A DNA stretch of 64,000 nt from the NCBI RefSeq assembly GCF_004124325.1, contig NZ_QBDT01000001.1:1674001-1738000 (forward strand), written 5' to 3'. Origin of the DNA: Streptomyces sp. L2. GTDB taxonomy: Bacteria; Actinomycetota; Actinomycetes; Streptomycetales; Streptomycetaceae. Below are positions 17,810 through 27,848 of this stretch, piece after piece (position 1 is the first letter of the stretch; each line of letters opens with the position of its first letter). The position numbers were made by a program, and so were the translations under genes. The notes under the pieces were generated by a model, which made no database searches, was not told where the DNA came from, and saw nothing but the letters and a program-made list of their open reading frames with translations.

Positions 17810-20068
17810 TCAGGCTCCCAATTGCAGTCCCTCCGCCGCCTCCTCGACGAGGGCGACTCCGAGCCGGGAGACGCGTACGGAGAAGGGCGCGCCCGCGACG
17901 CGCAGGCCGGTCAACCCGGTCTCGCCGAGAGGAGCACTCCGCATGGGCCGCAGGGTGACCGTGCGGGCGGGCGCGTCGGGCCGGATGCCGAGGAGCGCTG
18001 TGAGGAGCAGGACCGCTGAGGCCGCCGCCGTGGCGGCCGGCCGGCAGGCCGCGGGGTGCGGGAGTGGGGCGCTTCCGGTGGTGCGCTGCTCACCGGCGAA
18101 CATCTCCGGCAGGCGGTGGCCGAAGTGTTCCGCCGCCTCCAGCAGGCCCCGCAGCAGGGTGCTCGCCTCCCGCTCATAGCCCGCGGCGGCCAGTCCGGCG
18201 ACGGCGACGGCCGTCTCCTGGACCCGTACGGCTCCGGCTCGGTGCCCGAACGGATTGTGTCCGGGCTCTCTCGCGCCCAGGCCGCGCAGGCCCCAGCCCG
18301 TGTCCATGGCCGGTTCCCCGAGCAGCCGGGCGAGGCGTTCGGTTCGCACGGTGTCGAGCAGGCCGGGGGCGAACCGGCCGCCGCCGAGCAGGCCGGTGTC
18401 GAGGAGATGGGCGGCTGCGCAGCTCAGGTGGGGCAGGGGGCGGCCGTCGGGCGTGAGGGCGGCGGCCGGGCGTCCTCCGGACCGGTCCTCGATCCAGAAG
18501 TCCTCCCGGAAGGCAGTCCGGAGCGCCTGGGCCCACCGTCGTAGTTCCGCGGCGCCCGGTCTGTCGTAGGCCTCGAGGAGATCGGCTCCGAGGAGCGCCG
18601 CGCGGTGCGCGTGGGCCTGGGTCTCGCAGCGGACGGGGTCGGTGGTTCGAGCGCCGGCGAGGTACGAGCCGTCGCCCGCCGTGGTGCGTAGCCAGGTCAG
18701 GCAGCGCTCGGCGGCGGGCAGCAGTTCCTGCGTCTCGGGTTCCGGGAGGCCCCAGCGGCGGGCCTCCGCGAGCAGGACGGGGAAGAGGAGCGTGGCCTCG
18801 GTGCCCGTGCAACCGGGCGGGAGGTGCGGGCCGGCATCACGTCGTGGGCCCGGAATCATGCCTGCCCGCGGCCCCGTGCCGAGGTGCTGAGTGCGTGCCA
18901 GCGCGCGCAGAGTGCCCTCCGCGAGGCGGGTGCCGAGGGGCAGCACCATCCGGGCCGCGGCCAGGGCGTCGGCGGGGGCCATCCCGCAACGCCAGGGCAC
19001 GCCTGCGGCGAGATGGATGTCCGAAGGGTGCGCAGGGTCGCGGAGCAGCAGGGCCTGGAGGTCCTTGACGGACGCCCGCAGCAGGGTGGCCGGGCGTGGA
19101 TCGTCTCCCGCGGCGCGCGCCGGCGCGAAAGTAGCGGCCGCGGTGTGGCTCACGGGCCGGAGCGGGCCCGCTCCGTCCGGGCGTACCCGCAGTCGCACGG
19201 TCGCCGTGCCGCCTGGAGGCAGGTCGAGCTCCCAGCGCAGTAGTCCGGCGGACGCCACAGCGTCGGCGGGAGGCGGGTCGGCGGTGACACAGGCACCTAC
19301 GCCGGAGGAGGCCCAGCGCAGTCCCGAGTCGTGGACCGCGGCAGGGAGTTCGGGGCCCGCCCTGCCGGACGCGATGGCGCCGAGCTCCGCCAGGTCTGTA
19401 CCGAGGGTGATGTCGAGCGGCATGCGCAAGGGCCGTGAGGCGGCGCTGCGGAGCGTGACGACTTCGGTTCCGTCGGCGTGGCGGGTGCGCTCGACGACGA
19501 CGTCCGGGTCGGGACTCGCCGCCGAAGAGACGCGCAGCGTTCCCACGAAACAGGCTCGGTCGGCACCGATCGGCCGCGCTTGAAGAGGCAGGGGTTCCCG
19601 CCCGCCCACGCGCACCCGGCACCGCGAGAGCAGGCGTCGGCCTCCTCGGTAGAACCCTTCCAGTCCCTGGCCGGTGAGCTGACCATGTTCGCCGGAGATG
19701 GCGAGCCCCGGAAGGGAGACACAGATAAGGGCCTGGTGGGTGGGCGCCAGGTCCGGGACGCTACGGGGACTCGCGGGCGACACCCCCGCCACGGTCACCG
19801 GCGGAGGCGGGGCGGAGGGCCGGCGTGCGTGGGTCTGGGCCGGTTGTGGAGCCGGGGCGGTTGTGGGCGGTGGCGGCTTTGGCGTCCCCGCGGGCGTCGG
19901 TGTCGAGGTGCCCGCCTCCCGGGTCGGGCGGGGCTGCGGGCTGCAAGGCGCGCCTGGGCCTTCGCCGCCTGGTGGGCGGGGTGCGGCGCCTCCGGGCGGG
20001 TGAGCCACACGGTGGCCCGGAAGCGGACGCGGGCCGGTGGGGGGCGGCACCGTCGGCTGCTGGTGCAT
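17810..20068 (-). CDS. Glycogen-debranching-like protein (GDE N-terminal domain)
   Basis: A 752-residue protein. The first 130 or so residues are Pro/Ala-rich and probably disordered. Then comes a beta-rich domain beginning ALICVSLPGLAISGEHGQ and containing GLEGFYRGGRRLLSRCRVRVGG, the signature of the N-terminal domain of amylo-alpha-1,6-glucosidase-like proteins. The C-terminal half is an alpha/alpha barrel like GH63/GDE enzymes. No signal peptide, so it is cytoplasmic. Start ATG 20068 has GCAGGAGAAG upstream; the longer frame adds about 96 Arg/Pro residues without coding bias. Substrate not known. It lies downstream of the DUF4192 gene in the same direction. Confidence 0.75.
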   Translation of the reverse strand: MHQQPTVPPPTGPRPLPGHRVAHPPGGAAPRPPGGEGPGAPCSPQPRPTREAGTSTPTPAGTPKPPPPTTAPAPQPAQTHARRPSAPPPPVTVAGVSPASPRSVPDLAPTHQALICVSLPGLAISGEHGQLTGQGLEGFYRGGRRLLSRCRVRVGGREPLPLQARPIGADRACFVGTLRVSSAASPDPDVVVERTRHADGTEVVTLRSAASRPLRMPLDITLGTDLAELGAIASGRAGPELPAAVHDSGLRWASSGVGACVTADPPPADAVASAGLLRWELDLPPGGTATVRLRVRPDGAGPLRPVSHTAAATFAPARAAGDDPRPATLLRASVKDLQALLLRDPAHPSDIHLAAGVPWRCGMAPADALAAARMVLPLGTRLAEGTLRALARTQHLGTGPRAGMIPGPRRDAGPHLPPGCTGTEATLLFPVLLAEARRWGLPEPETQELLPAAERCLTWLRTTAGDGSYLAGARTTDPVRCETQAHAHRAALLGADLLEAYDRPGAAELRRWAQALRTAFREDFWIEDRSGGRPAAALTPDGRPLPHLSCAAAHLLDTGLLGGGRFAPGLLDTVRTERLARLLGEPAMDTGWGLRGLGAREPGHNPFGHRAGAVRVQETAVAVAGLAAAGYEREASTLLRGLLEAAEHFGHRLPEMFAGEQRTTGSAPLPHPAACRPAATAAASAVLLLTALLGIRPDAPARTVTLRPMRSAPLGETGLTGLRVAGAPFSVRVSRLGVALVEEAAEGLQLGA

Positions 20069-20352
20069 GGTCTGGCTTCTCCTGCACTCGGTGCGCCTCG
20101 GACGTGCTGAGCGCCGGGGGCGCCCGTCGGGACACGGGTCGTCGTAGGGCGGCCGCACCCGTCCAGGTGTTCCGCCGCTCAGGTGAACGGAGGGACGCCT
20201 GCGGGGGTCACGCCTCCCAGCGGTGAAGCCGACCGGAGGACGACGAGTCGGAGTGAGGGCGCTGTGCCGTTCGGCGCAGGACGGGCCGGCGCCATGGGCC
20301 CGGGCGCGGATCGTCCCGCCCCGGAGAGGGCCGGCGCCGCCCGTCGTGCTGC

Positions 20353-22128
20353 TCATTCGTCGCCCTCTCGGTCCGGGCTGTCGTCGGCACAGGGCACGTT
20401 TCCGGCGGCCGTGCTTCGAGGGTCCGCGCTGGTGCGGCCGTCGACAGTACGCGTGCGCGTGCCGTCCGGCCCAGTGGTGCCGGCACGTGAGCGTCCGGCC
20501 ACCGAGGGCCTGGGACGCGTACCGGTCGGCCGCCGACGCCGCCCGGCTTCCGCCCGAGCCGGTCGCGGGGCACTGTCGGCGTGGTCCGAAGAGCGCACCC
20601 GGCGGCGGCGCCGTGGGCCCGGGACCGGTCCGGGCTCGTCATGGTCGTCGTCTCCCGGAACCAGCACTGCGGGGCCCCAAGGCCGTCCTGGAACGGCGGC
20701 GCCGTCGGCGGACTTCCCGTTCCGGGGAGCTCCGGGCCTGTTGAGGCTCTCGACGGGAAGGCCCCGGTCCGCAGCGTCGGGCGTGTCCGCCGGCACCGCC
20801 ACGCCCCGGGAGCCCGCCTCTTCGGAGCGCTGGGCCTGTGCGAGGGGGGCCGCGGCGGCCGCGCGCTGGGTGCGCAGGCAGCGGCGGATGGATTCCGGGT
20901 CCAGCCCCTCGTTGCAGGCCTGGTGCAGCAGTCGGGCGAAGAGGTAGTCCGGGTCCGCGCCCAGCGCCATCGCCAGTGCCTCCCGTGCCTCCAGTTCGTC
21001 GCCGGTCGACCAGGCGACCCAGCCGGCCAGGGTCAGTGGCGCCGCCGCGTGCTCGCCGTAGGGCCCGACGCACCGGCGGGCGAGGGCGCGCCAGAGCCGC
21101 AAGGCCGGACCCGCCTCGTCCCCCTCCATCCATGCGGCGGCCTGGTCGCGGGTCGTGCGGTCCTGGAGGCCGAGGATGAGGACGGCCGCTTCCTCGTGCG
21201 TCAGCAGTTCGTCGTCGCGCAGGTCCGCCGGATGAGTGCCGGAGACCGGTGGTGCTCCGGCGAGGCGGCGGATGATTCGCTCCGCGAGATCAAGGGTCTC
21301 GTCGGCCACAGCGGCGCGGGAGGTGTCGTCCAGAATCCGGGGCACGATCCCCGTGCCGGCCGTGTCCAGGGCGATCTCCTGCCTCCCGGCCGCGGCGGCG
21401 CTCTCCCAAGGTGACAGCCTGGCCCGCAACTCCCGGAGGGTGCCGCGCACTTGGATGCCTGCGTAGGTGGCGGCCGCCGCGAGGACGGAGGTGCCCGGCA
21501 GGCCCATCGGCGATCCTTCGCCGGGGCAGCACCCCCCGACCGCGCAGCAGTACGACCAGAAGCGCCCGTCCGAGAGGCACAGAGCCTCGATGACCGGCAC
21601 GTCGAGGTCGCCGCACTCGGTGCGCAGCAGTTGGGCGAGCGGGCGGAGCCGCCGCATGACGTCACGGCCCGTCTCACCCGGACCCGGCTCCTGGCAGACA
21701 TAGGCGACCATCTGCTCGGGCCGGGTCCCGCGTCGCTCGGCGCCCGTCACCAGACCACGGGCCAGCTGTCGTGCGGCCGCTTCCCAGTCGTCCGGACTGG
21801 CCGGAATCCCGAGCCGGGCCCGGCCGCCGAACCGGCCCTTGCGGTCCCGGTCGTGCAGGGCGACCAGGACGATGCTGTCCTCGGGGCGGTAGCCGAGCAG
21901 GTAGGGCAGGGCGTCGGCCAGTTCGGCGGGGGTGCGGAGGATGACCTGGGTGTCGTGCGCGGACGGCAGGTCGAGCGGCTCGCGGCGGACGATGCCGTGA
22001 GGGTCGCCCCCGGTGACGCGCGGGGCCGTGCCGCCTCCGGCCGAGCCCTCACCGGCGTCATGCTCCGTGCCGCGTCCGGCCACGTCGTCGTTTTCGAAGG
22101 GCCCGGTCGTTTCGCTGTGATTCGTCAT
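20353..22128 (-). CDS. DUF4192 domain-containing protein
   Basis: A 591-residue protein whose first half matches DUF4192: VILRTPAELADALPYLLGYRPEDSIVLVAL near residue 62 is diagnostic, followed by RARLGIPASPDDWEAAARQLA. The last 150 residues are a basic, Arg/Pro-rich tail that is probably disordered. DUF4192 proteins are widespread in actinobacteria without assigned function. It is divergent from recQ across about 130 bp. Confidence 0.82.
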   Translation of the reverse strand: MTNHSETTGPFENDDVAGRGTEHDAGEGSAGGGTAPRVTGGDPHGIVRREPLDLPSAHDTQVILRTPAELADALPYLLGYRPEDSIVLVALHDRDRKGRFGGRARLGIPASPDDWEAAARQLARGLVTGAERRGTRPEQMVAYVCQEPGPGETGRDVMRRLRPLAQLLRTECGDLDVPVIEALCLSDGRFWSYCCAVGGCCPGEGSPMGLPGTSVLAAAATYAGIQVRGTLRELRARLSPWESAAAAGRQEIALDTAGTGIVPRILDDTSRAAVADETLDLAERIIRRLAGAPPVSGTHPADLRDDELLTHEEAAVLILGLQDRTTRDQAAAWMEGDEAGPALRLWRALARRCVGPYGEHAAAPLTLAGWVAWSTGDELEAREALAMALGADPDYLFARLLHQACNEGLDPESIRRCLRTQRAAAAAPLAQAQRSEEAGSRGVAVPADTPDAADRGLPVESLNRPGAPRNGKSADGAAVPGRPWGPAVLVPGDDDHDEPGPVPGPRRRRRVRSSDHADSAPRPARAEAGRRRRPTGTRPRPSVAGRSRAGTTGPDGTRTRTVDGRTSADPRSTAAGNVPCADDSPDREGDE

Positions 22129-22259
22129 GCGCAGACGATCTCGCGGATCGCGACATTCCGGTTGCCCTGTGGATAACTCGAATCAGGGACACGTCAACGC
22201 CCTCCCGGGTTGTCCACAGGCCCGTCCGCTTGTCAGTCCTGTCGTGTTGTATGGAACGC

Positions 22260-24425
22260 ATGGAGCACACGAACAACGCGGACCTCAGGGCGCGGGCCGA
22301 CGCCGTCCTCTCCCGTCTCGTCGGGGATGTCACGGGCGCCGCCCGGCTGCGGGAGGACCAGTGGCGGGCGATCGAGGCACTCGTCGCCGATCGCCGCCGG
22401 GCCCTGGTCGTCCAGCGCACCGGATGGGGGAAATCCGCGGTCTATTTCGTGGCGACGGCCCTGCTGCGAGCCAGAGGCGGCGGGCCCACGGTGATCGTCT
22501 CACCGCTGCTCGCGCTCATGCGCAACCAGGTGGAAGCCGCGGCCCGGGCGGGCATCCGCGCCCGGACCATCAACTCGTCGAACACCGAGCAGTGGGAGGA
22601 CGTGCAGGCCGAGATCGCCGCCGGTGAGGTGGACGTGCTGCTCGTCAGCCCTGAGCGGCTGAACAACCCCGACTTCCGCGATCAGGTCCTGCCCAAGCTC
22701 TCGGCGGCGACCGGCCTGCTGGTAGTGGACGAGGCGCACTGCATCTCCGACTGGGGACACGACTTCCGTCCCGACTACCGGCGGCTGCGCACCATGCTCG
22801 CCGACCTCCCGCCCGGCGTGCCCGTACTGGCCACCACCGCCACGGCCAACGCCCGCGTCACCGCCGACGTCGCCGAGCAGCTCGGCACGGGCGGCACCTC
22901 GGACGCCCTGGTGCTGCGCGGCCCGCTGGACCGGGAGAGTCTCAGCCTCGGAGTGCTGCGGTTGCCGGACGCCGCTCACCGGATGGCCTGGCTCGCGGAC
23001 CACCTCGGCGAGCTGCCGGGGTCCGGGATCATCTACACGCTCACCGTGGCCGCCGCCGAGGAGGTCACCGCGTTCCTGCGGCAGCGCGGGCATGTCGTCG
23101 CGGCGTACACGGGCAAGACGGAGAACGCCGAGCGACAGCAGGCCGAGGACGATCTGCTGGCCAACCGGGTCAAGGCGCTGGTCGCCACGTCGGCGCTCGG
23201 CATGGGCTTCGACAAGCCCGACCTCGGATTCGTGCTGCACCTCGGGTCGCCGTCCTCCCCCATCGCCTACTACCAGCAGGTGGGCCGCGCTGGACGTGGT
23301 GTCGAGCATGCGGAGGTGCTCCTGCTGCCGGGCAAGGAGGACGAGGCGATCTGGACGTACTTCGCCTCGCTCGCCTTCCCCTCCGAGGACCTCGTCCGCC
23401 GCACCCTGGACGTCCTGGCCCGCGCCGGCGGTCCGCTGTCGCTGCCGGCCCTGGAACCGCTGGTGGAGCTGCGCCGTTCGCGGCTGGAGACGATGCTGAA
23501 GGTCCTCGACGTGGACGGGGCGGTCAGACGCGTCAAGGGCGGCTGGATCGCGACCGGGCAGCCCTGGACCTACGACGCGGACCGGTATGCGTGGGTGGCG
23601 CGGCAGCGCAAGGCCGAGCAGGAGGCGATGCGCGCGTACGCCTCCACCACCGAGTGCCGGATGGAGTATTTGCAGCGGCAGCTCGACGACGAGGGCGCCA
23701 AGCCGTGCGGCCGCTGTGACAACTGCGCCGGACCGCGCTTCACCGCCGACACCACCGGTGCGGCTCTGGACGCGGCACGCGTCGACCTGGGCCGTGCGGG
23801 GGTCGAGGTCGAGGCCCGCCGTATGTGGCCGACCGGACTGCCGGCGATCGGCATCGAGCTCAAGGGACGCATCCCTGTGAGCGAACAGGCCTCTCCCGGA
23901 AGGGCGTTGGGCCGCCTGTCGGACATCGGCTGGGGCAATCGGCTACGACCGCTGTTCGCATCCGTGCCACCGGACGCGCCGGTGCCGGAGGACGTCGCGC
24001 GAGCCGTGGTGGACGTGCTGGCCGACTGGGCGAGGGGCCCCGGCGGCTGGGCCTCCGGCTCGGCCGACGCACCCGCCCGGCCCGCGGGTGTGGTCACCCT
24101 CGCCTCACGCACCAGGCCGCTGCTGATCCAGTCGCTCGGCGCGCGCATCGCCGAGATCGGCCGGCTGCCGCTGCTGGGGTCCGTGGAGTACGCCGGTGAC
24201 GCTCACCGGGTGCCCCGCAGTAACAGCGCCCAGCGGCTCAGGGGGCTGGACGGGGCGTTGACGGTACCGGCCGCGCTCGCCTCCGCCCTCGCCGGAGCAC
24301 CCGGACCGGTCCTGCTGGTCGACGACTTCACGGAGACCGGCTGGACCCTCGCCGTCGCGGCGCGGCTGCTCAGAAAGGCCGGGGCACAAGGCGTGTTGCC
24401 GCTGGTGCTGGCCGTCCAGGGATGA
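22260..24425 (+). CDS. RecQ-family ATP-dependent DNA helicase with C-terminal phosphoribosyltransferase-like domain
   Basis: A 721-residue superfamily 2 helicase. Motif I (QRTGWGKSAVYF), motif II (VVDEAHCISDWGHDFRPDY), motif III (LATTATAN), and motifs V-VI (ATSALGMGFDKPDLGFVLH, YYQQVGRAGRG) are intact. A zinc-binding segment follows (CRMEYLQRQLDDEGAKPCG and RCDNC). There is no HRDC domain; instead the last 150 residues end in VLLVDDFTETGWTLAVAARLL, which looks like the PRPP loop of ComF-type phosphoribosyltransferases. Two ATGs nine bases apart (22251, 22260) are possible starts; neither has a strong ribosome binding site. It unwinds DNA for repair; the tail function is unknown. Confidence 0.9.
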   Translation: MEHTNNADLRARADAVLSRLVGDVTGAARLREDQWRAIEALVADRRRALVVQRTGWGKSAVYFVATALLRARGGGPTVIVSPLLALMRNQVEAAARAGIRARTINSSNTEQWEDVQAEIAAGEVDVLLVSPERLNNPDFRDQVLPKLSAATGLLVVDEAHCISDWGHDFRPDYRRLRTMLADLPPGVPVLATTATANARVTADVAEQLGTGGTSDALVLRGPLDRESLSLGVLRLPDAAHRMAWLADHLGELPGSGIIYTLTVAAAEEVTAFLRQRGHVVAAYTGKTENAERQQAEDDLLANRVKALVATSALGMGFDKPDLGFVLHLGSPSSPIAYYQQVGRAGRGVEHAEVLLLPGKEDEAIWTYFASLAFPSEDLVRRTLDVLARAGGPLSLPALEPLVELRRSRLETMLKVLDVDGAVRRVKGGWIATGQPWTYDADRYAWVARQRKAEQEAMRAYASTTECRMEYLQRQLDDEGAKPCGRCDNCAGPRFTADTTGAALDAARVDLGRAGVEVEARRMWPTGLPAIGIELKGRIPVSEQASPGRALGRLSDIGWGNRLRPLFASVPPDAPVPEDVARAVVDVLADWARGPGGWASGSADAPARPAGVVTLASRTRPLLIQSLGARIAEIGRLPLLGSVEYAGDAHRVPRSNSAQRLRGLDGALTVPAALASALAGAPGPVLLVDDFTETGWTLAVAARLLRKAGAQGVLPLVLAVQG

Positions 24426-24709
24426 CACGGCCGCACCGGACGCCGGGGGTGACACCGCGCCGCGGGGACGTACCGGAGTCCGGTGTTCCGCGCGTCGCCG
24501 ACGGCACCGGTGGGTAGGGATATAAGCCTCGCACCGTCAGATAACCCCCGGTGGCCCCAATTGCTCGTTGCCGCATCCCAGTTCGCCAGGAAGAATTGAA
24601 GTCCGCACCCCGCGCGACTCGCCCATCATCCGATAGGGCTTTGCTGCGGTGCGCGCTCCCCCGAATCCGACCTCGCCCGCAGTGTGGGCGCGTAGCCGAA
24701 GGGAGGAAC

Positions 24710-25327
24710 GTGACCTTCGGATTCGCCTCGTCCTCGGCCGCACCGCTGACGTCCGCGTCCGGCGCGTCCGCCAGTCGCCTGCTGGAGCCCGCGGAGTGGG
24801 CTGCCGCGGGAATTCCCTTGCTGCGCAACCCTCGTGAAGTGGTGAGCGGGCTGCACGCCCGGCACCACCCCGGGCCGTCCACCGCGATCGTGGCCGTGCT
24901 CGATCCGGAGGAGCGGCTTCGCGCGAGCGCGTCGTTCACCCGCCGTCAGGCCTCGGCCGACGGCTGGATGTTCCGCAACGCGCTCCTGGCCCAACTGCGC
25001 CGGGTCATCCCCCACGACCTGCGTCGCCGCACCCCCGTGCGCACGGCGGTCCTGCTCTACTGCCGCGAGGGCGACGCGCGGTGGACGGAGGAGGACGGCG
25101 CGTGGATGTGGGGGCTGCGCGATGCCTGCACGCTGCACGGACTGCGCTGCGGGGCGTACATCACGCTGACCCAGGACGGCTGGCAGGTACTCGGCGAGGG
25201 CCGCGGAGGGCGCCGCCCTCACGCTCACTCGGAAGCGGAGTCCGTCGCCCTGTCTGAGGCTCCGCCCCTGACGCCGCGCACCGGCGGTCCGATGTCCGAG
25301 GTTCTGCGCCGCGCAGCGGCCCGCTGA
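24710..25327 (+). CDS. Conserved Streptomyces protein of unknown function
   Basis: A 205-residue protein from GTG 24710, preceded by GGGAGGAAC. It is soluble, with no signal peptide or TM segment. A conserved-looking central part (SADGWMFRNALLAQLRRVIPHDLRRR) is followed by RTAVLLYCREGDARWTEEDGAWMWGLRDAC. I do not recognise a family. Codon bias is normal for the genome. It lies downstream of recQ after a 284-bp gap, with a strong hairpin after it. Confidence 0.7.
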   Translation: MTFGFASSSAAPLTSASGASASRLLEPAEWAAAGIPLLRNPREVVSGLHARHHPGPSTAIVAVLDPEERLRASASFTRRQASADGWMFRNALLAQLRRVIPHDLRRRTPVRTAVLLYCREGDARWTEEDGAWMWGLRDACTLHGLRCGAYITLTQDGWQVLGEGRGGRRPHAHSEAESVALSEAPPLTPRTGGPMSEVLRRAAAR

Positions 25328-25484
25328 AGCGGCCGGCCCACGGGCCGTTTCCACCCCGGCCCGGCGCTCCAGCGTGCCACCAGGACACCAGGCGGCCACA
25401 CACTCCGGGACGCTCGACCACACCCGAGGTGACAGCCCCGCGCCCCCGGCTCCCTCGCGGGACGACCACGGAGGCGGCGTTCCC

Positions 25485-25510
25485 GGCGGCCGCTCCAGGG
25501 AGCGGCCGCC
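25485..25510. terminator. Bidirectional terminator hairpin
   Basis: GGCGGCCGCTCC (25485-25496) and GGAGCGGCCGCC (25499-25510) form a perfect 12-bp inverted repeat between two convergent genes. Confidence 0.75.
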
Positions 25511-25598
25511 GCGGGCCGTCGGGGCATGCCGGACACCCCACCGTGCGGCCACCCGCGAAGGCGGCACCGGGACCACTGTCCTGAGTGTCGGACGTGGC

Positions 25599-26228
25599 TC
25601 AGACGCCGGCGCCCAGCACCGCGTTGATCTGCTGCGGGTCGCCGCAGACGATCAGCAGCGCACCGGCCCGGGAGAGGGCCAGCGGAAGCGCGGCGGCGGC
25701 AGCGGAGTCCGGGCCGCCGTTGACGGCCACGACGACCACGGGGCGGGACGCGGCACGGGAGGCGGCGGTGGCGTCGGCGTAGAAGACGTCGTCACCGGCG
25801 TCGTGCTGCGCCCAGTAGGCGGCCTCGCCGAAGGACAGTTCGTGCTCGGCCCACGGGTGTTGGGCACCGGTGGTGACCACCAGCACCTCACCGGGGGCAC
25901 GGCCCGACTCCAGGAGCAGGTCCAGCGCCTCCTCGGCGGCGTCGAGCGCGCCCTCGGCCGAAGCGGGGATCAGCTGGATCTGCGGGGTCGCCGAAGCGGC
26001 GGGAGCGGCCGGGGCCGACGGGCCGGGCTTGGCCGGGGCCGCGTCACGCGGCGTGCGCTGCACCGGCGGCGCGGGCCTCGGCGGGCCGGGACGACCGGGG
26101 CGCGGCGGCGCCGCGGGGCGGGGGCCGGGTACGGGACGGGGGGTCGGCGCGGTACGGCCGTTGGCCGGAGTGACGCGGGGACCCTGGGCACTCTCGTGAA
26201 TCTGAGGCTCCTCGGGAAGGAGAGGCAT
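25599..26228 (-). CDS. Proline-rich protein of unknown function
   Basis: A 209-residue protein. Residues 10 to about 90 are rich in Pro, Arg and Ala (PRPVPGPRPAAPPRPGRPG), probably disordered. The C-terminal 120 residues look like an alpha/beta fold: QIQLIPASAEGALDAAEEALDLLLESG, then VLVVTTGAQHPWAEHELSFGEAAYW and RPVVVVAVNGGPDSAAAAALPLALSRAGALL. I do not recognise the family. ATG 26228 lacks a clear ribosome binding site, so the start is uncertain. It follows rnhB on the same strand after 68 bp. Confidence 0.65.
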   Translation of the reverse strand: MPLLPEEPQIHESAQGPRVTPANGRTAPTPRPVPGPRPAAPPRPGRPGPPRPAPPVQRTPRDAAPAKPGPSAPAAPAASATPQIQLIPASAEGALDAAEEALDLLLESGRAPGEVLVVTTGAQHPWAEHELSFGEAAYWAQHDAGDDVFYADATAASRAASRPVVVVAVNGGPDSAAAAALPLALSRAGALLIVCGDPQQINAVLGAGV

Positions 26229-26296
26229 GAGCTGATTTTTATCAAACGTTGGCGCGGTGCGGATGACCGGGTGGCACATCAGTGCGAGCGGAACCG

Positions 26297-26998
26297 TCAG
26301 AAATCGAAGCCGAGCTGACCCTCGATCTCCGGAATGGATCCGTCCGCCCAGCTGCGGACCTTCTTGAGGTGCCGCCACTGGGGCAACGCATCAAGATACG
26401 CCCACGACAAGCGGTGGTACGGGGTGGGTCCCCGTTCCTCCAACGCGGCTTTGTGCACGGGGGACGGATACCCGGCGTTGTCCGCGAAACCGAAGTCTGC
26501 ATGGTCGGCACCCAGTTCGGCCATCACTTTGTCGCGCTGGACCTTGGCGATCACCGACGCCGCCGCGACGGCCACGCACGACTGATCGCCTTTGATCACC
26601 GTGCGCACCCTCCAGGGCGTGCCGAGATAGTCGTGCTTTCCGTCGAGAATGACGGCGTCGGGACGGACCGGCAGGCCCTCCAGGGCGCGCATGGCGGCCA
26701 GCCGCAGCGCGGCCGTCATTCCCATGCTGTCGATCTCCTCCGGAGAGGCGTGCCCGAGCGCGTACGACGTGACCCACGACTGCAGGATCGGGGCGAGTTC
26801 CGTACGCCGCTTGATGGTCAGCAGCTTCGAGTCGGTGAGACCCTCGGGCGGCCGACGGAGGCCGGTGATCGCCGCGCAGACCGTGACGGGCCCGGCCCAG
26901 GCACCACGCCCCACCTCGTCGACGCCGGCGATGATCTTCGCTCCGGTCGTGGCGCGAAGGGAGCGCTCGACGGTATGAGTAGGCGGTTCGTACGGCAT
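26297..26998 (-). CDS. rnhB: Ribonuclease HII
   Basis: A 233-residue RNase HII that cleaves the RNA strand of RNA-DNA hybrids and excises single ribonucleotides from [17 protein letters not shown] gives the Asp/Glu of the active site, LTDSKLL the substrate-binding loop, and VILDGK the third Asp region; [17 protein letters not shown] completes the family signature. Length is normal. Likely co-transcribed with the proline-rich protein gene downstream. Confidence 0.95.
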   Translation of the reverse strand: MPYEPPTHTVERSLRATTGAKIIAGVDEVGRGAWAGPVTVCAAITGLRRPPEGLTDSKLLTIKRRTELAPILQSWVTSYALGHASPEEIDSMGMTAALRLAAMRALEGLPVRPDAVILDGKHDYLGTPWRVRTVIKGDQSCVAVAAASVIAKVQRDKVMAELGADHADFGFADNAGYPSPVHKAALEERGPTPYHRLSWAYLDALPQWRHLKKVRSWADGSIPEIEGQLGFDF

Positions 26999-27078
26999 GG
27001 CGCCCTTAGACTACGCCGCCCGGAACCCCACGCGACACCCCGGTCCCCCGCTGTCACCGCCCTCACCGGGGCCGCCCT

Positions 27079-27702
27079 TCACTCCTCGGCCGGCCGCAGC
27101 AGCGGAAGCATCAACTGGTCGACCATCTCTTCGAGATCACGGTCGCTCCATTCACTTGTGCACATCTTGGAGCGGTACATCATCATCGCCGGAATGGCGT
27201 CGTAGACATACCCGTTGGCCGCGTCCGAGCGGACTTCTCCGCGCTGTATGCCCCTGTTGATCACCTCTCGCAGCAGTGCGCTGACGGGTTCCACCACCCC
27301 GTCGAAGATCACCGCATGGAAGCGTTCGGCCTGCGATGGATCACACTCGTGAATCACGGCGCGAAGAGCGAGTCCGGGGCGCGAGTACATGGCGTCCCGC
27401 GCCCGGCGGCACAGGGTCAGCAGATCCTCGCGGACACTGCCCAGATCCGGCACCTCCTCCATGCTAGGCAGGCCGGCCTCCAGCGCGTCGGCGACGAGAT
27501 CCTCCTTGGAGGGCCACCGGCGATAGACAGCAGCCTTTCCGGTCTGGGCGCCGGCTGCGACGCCTTCCATGGTCAGGCCCTTCCAGCCGACGGTACTGAG
27601 CTGCTCCAGAGCGGCGTCGAGGATCGCACGCTCCAGCACCGGACCGCGCCGACGAGGGGAAGCCGACCGAGCGGTGGCGGCCGTCCAGGGCGAGGTAGCC
27701 AT
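27079..27702 (-). CDS. TetR-family transcriptional repressor
   Basis: A 207-residue regulator with an N-terminal TetR HTH (ERAILDAALEQLSTVGWKGLTMEGVA then TGKAAVYRRWPSKEDLVADAL) and a helical ligand-binding domain. It is divergent from an EmrB-type efflux gene, and two near-identical palindromic operators lie between them (27801-27820 and 27849-27868), so it very likely represses both. The inducer is unknown. I took ATG 27702; a much longer open frame upstream reads through the divergent gene on the wrong strand and is not real. Confidence 0.92.
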   Translation of the reverse strand: MATSPWTAATARSASPRRRGPVLERAILDAALEQLSTVGWKGLTMEGVAAGAQTGKAAVYRRWPSKEDLVADALEAGLPSMEEVPDLGSVREDLLTLCRRARDAMYSRPGLALRAVIHECDPSQAERFHAVIFDGVVEPVSALLREVINRGIQRGEVRSDAANGYVYDAIPAMMMYRSKMCTSEWSDRDLEEMVDQLMLPLLRPAEE

Positions 27703-27800
27703 TCGAGTTGTCTCCAGCGAACAGGGGAAGCGGGGGTTCCGGGGCGGGGGGGGTGCGCCGCGCGGCAGCAAGGGGGGACGCGACACGCGACGCGAAATTA

Positions 27801-27820
27801 AGTGAACGCTTGCGTTCTCT
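27801..27820. promoter_or_regulatory. TetR operator 1
   Basis: AGTGAACGCTTGCGTTCTCT is a near-perfect inverted repeat (GAACGC-TT-GCGTTC core). It lies about 99 bp upstream of the tetR start and shares its half-sites with the second operator 48 bp away. Confidence 0.8.
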
Positions 27821-27848
27821 GTCAGGGACTCACTACCGTTGGCGCAAC

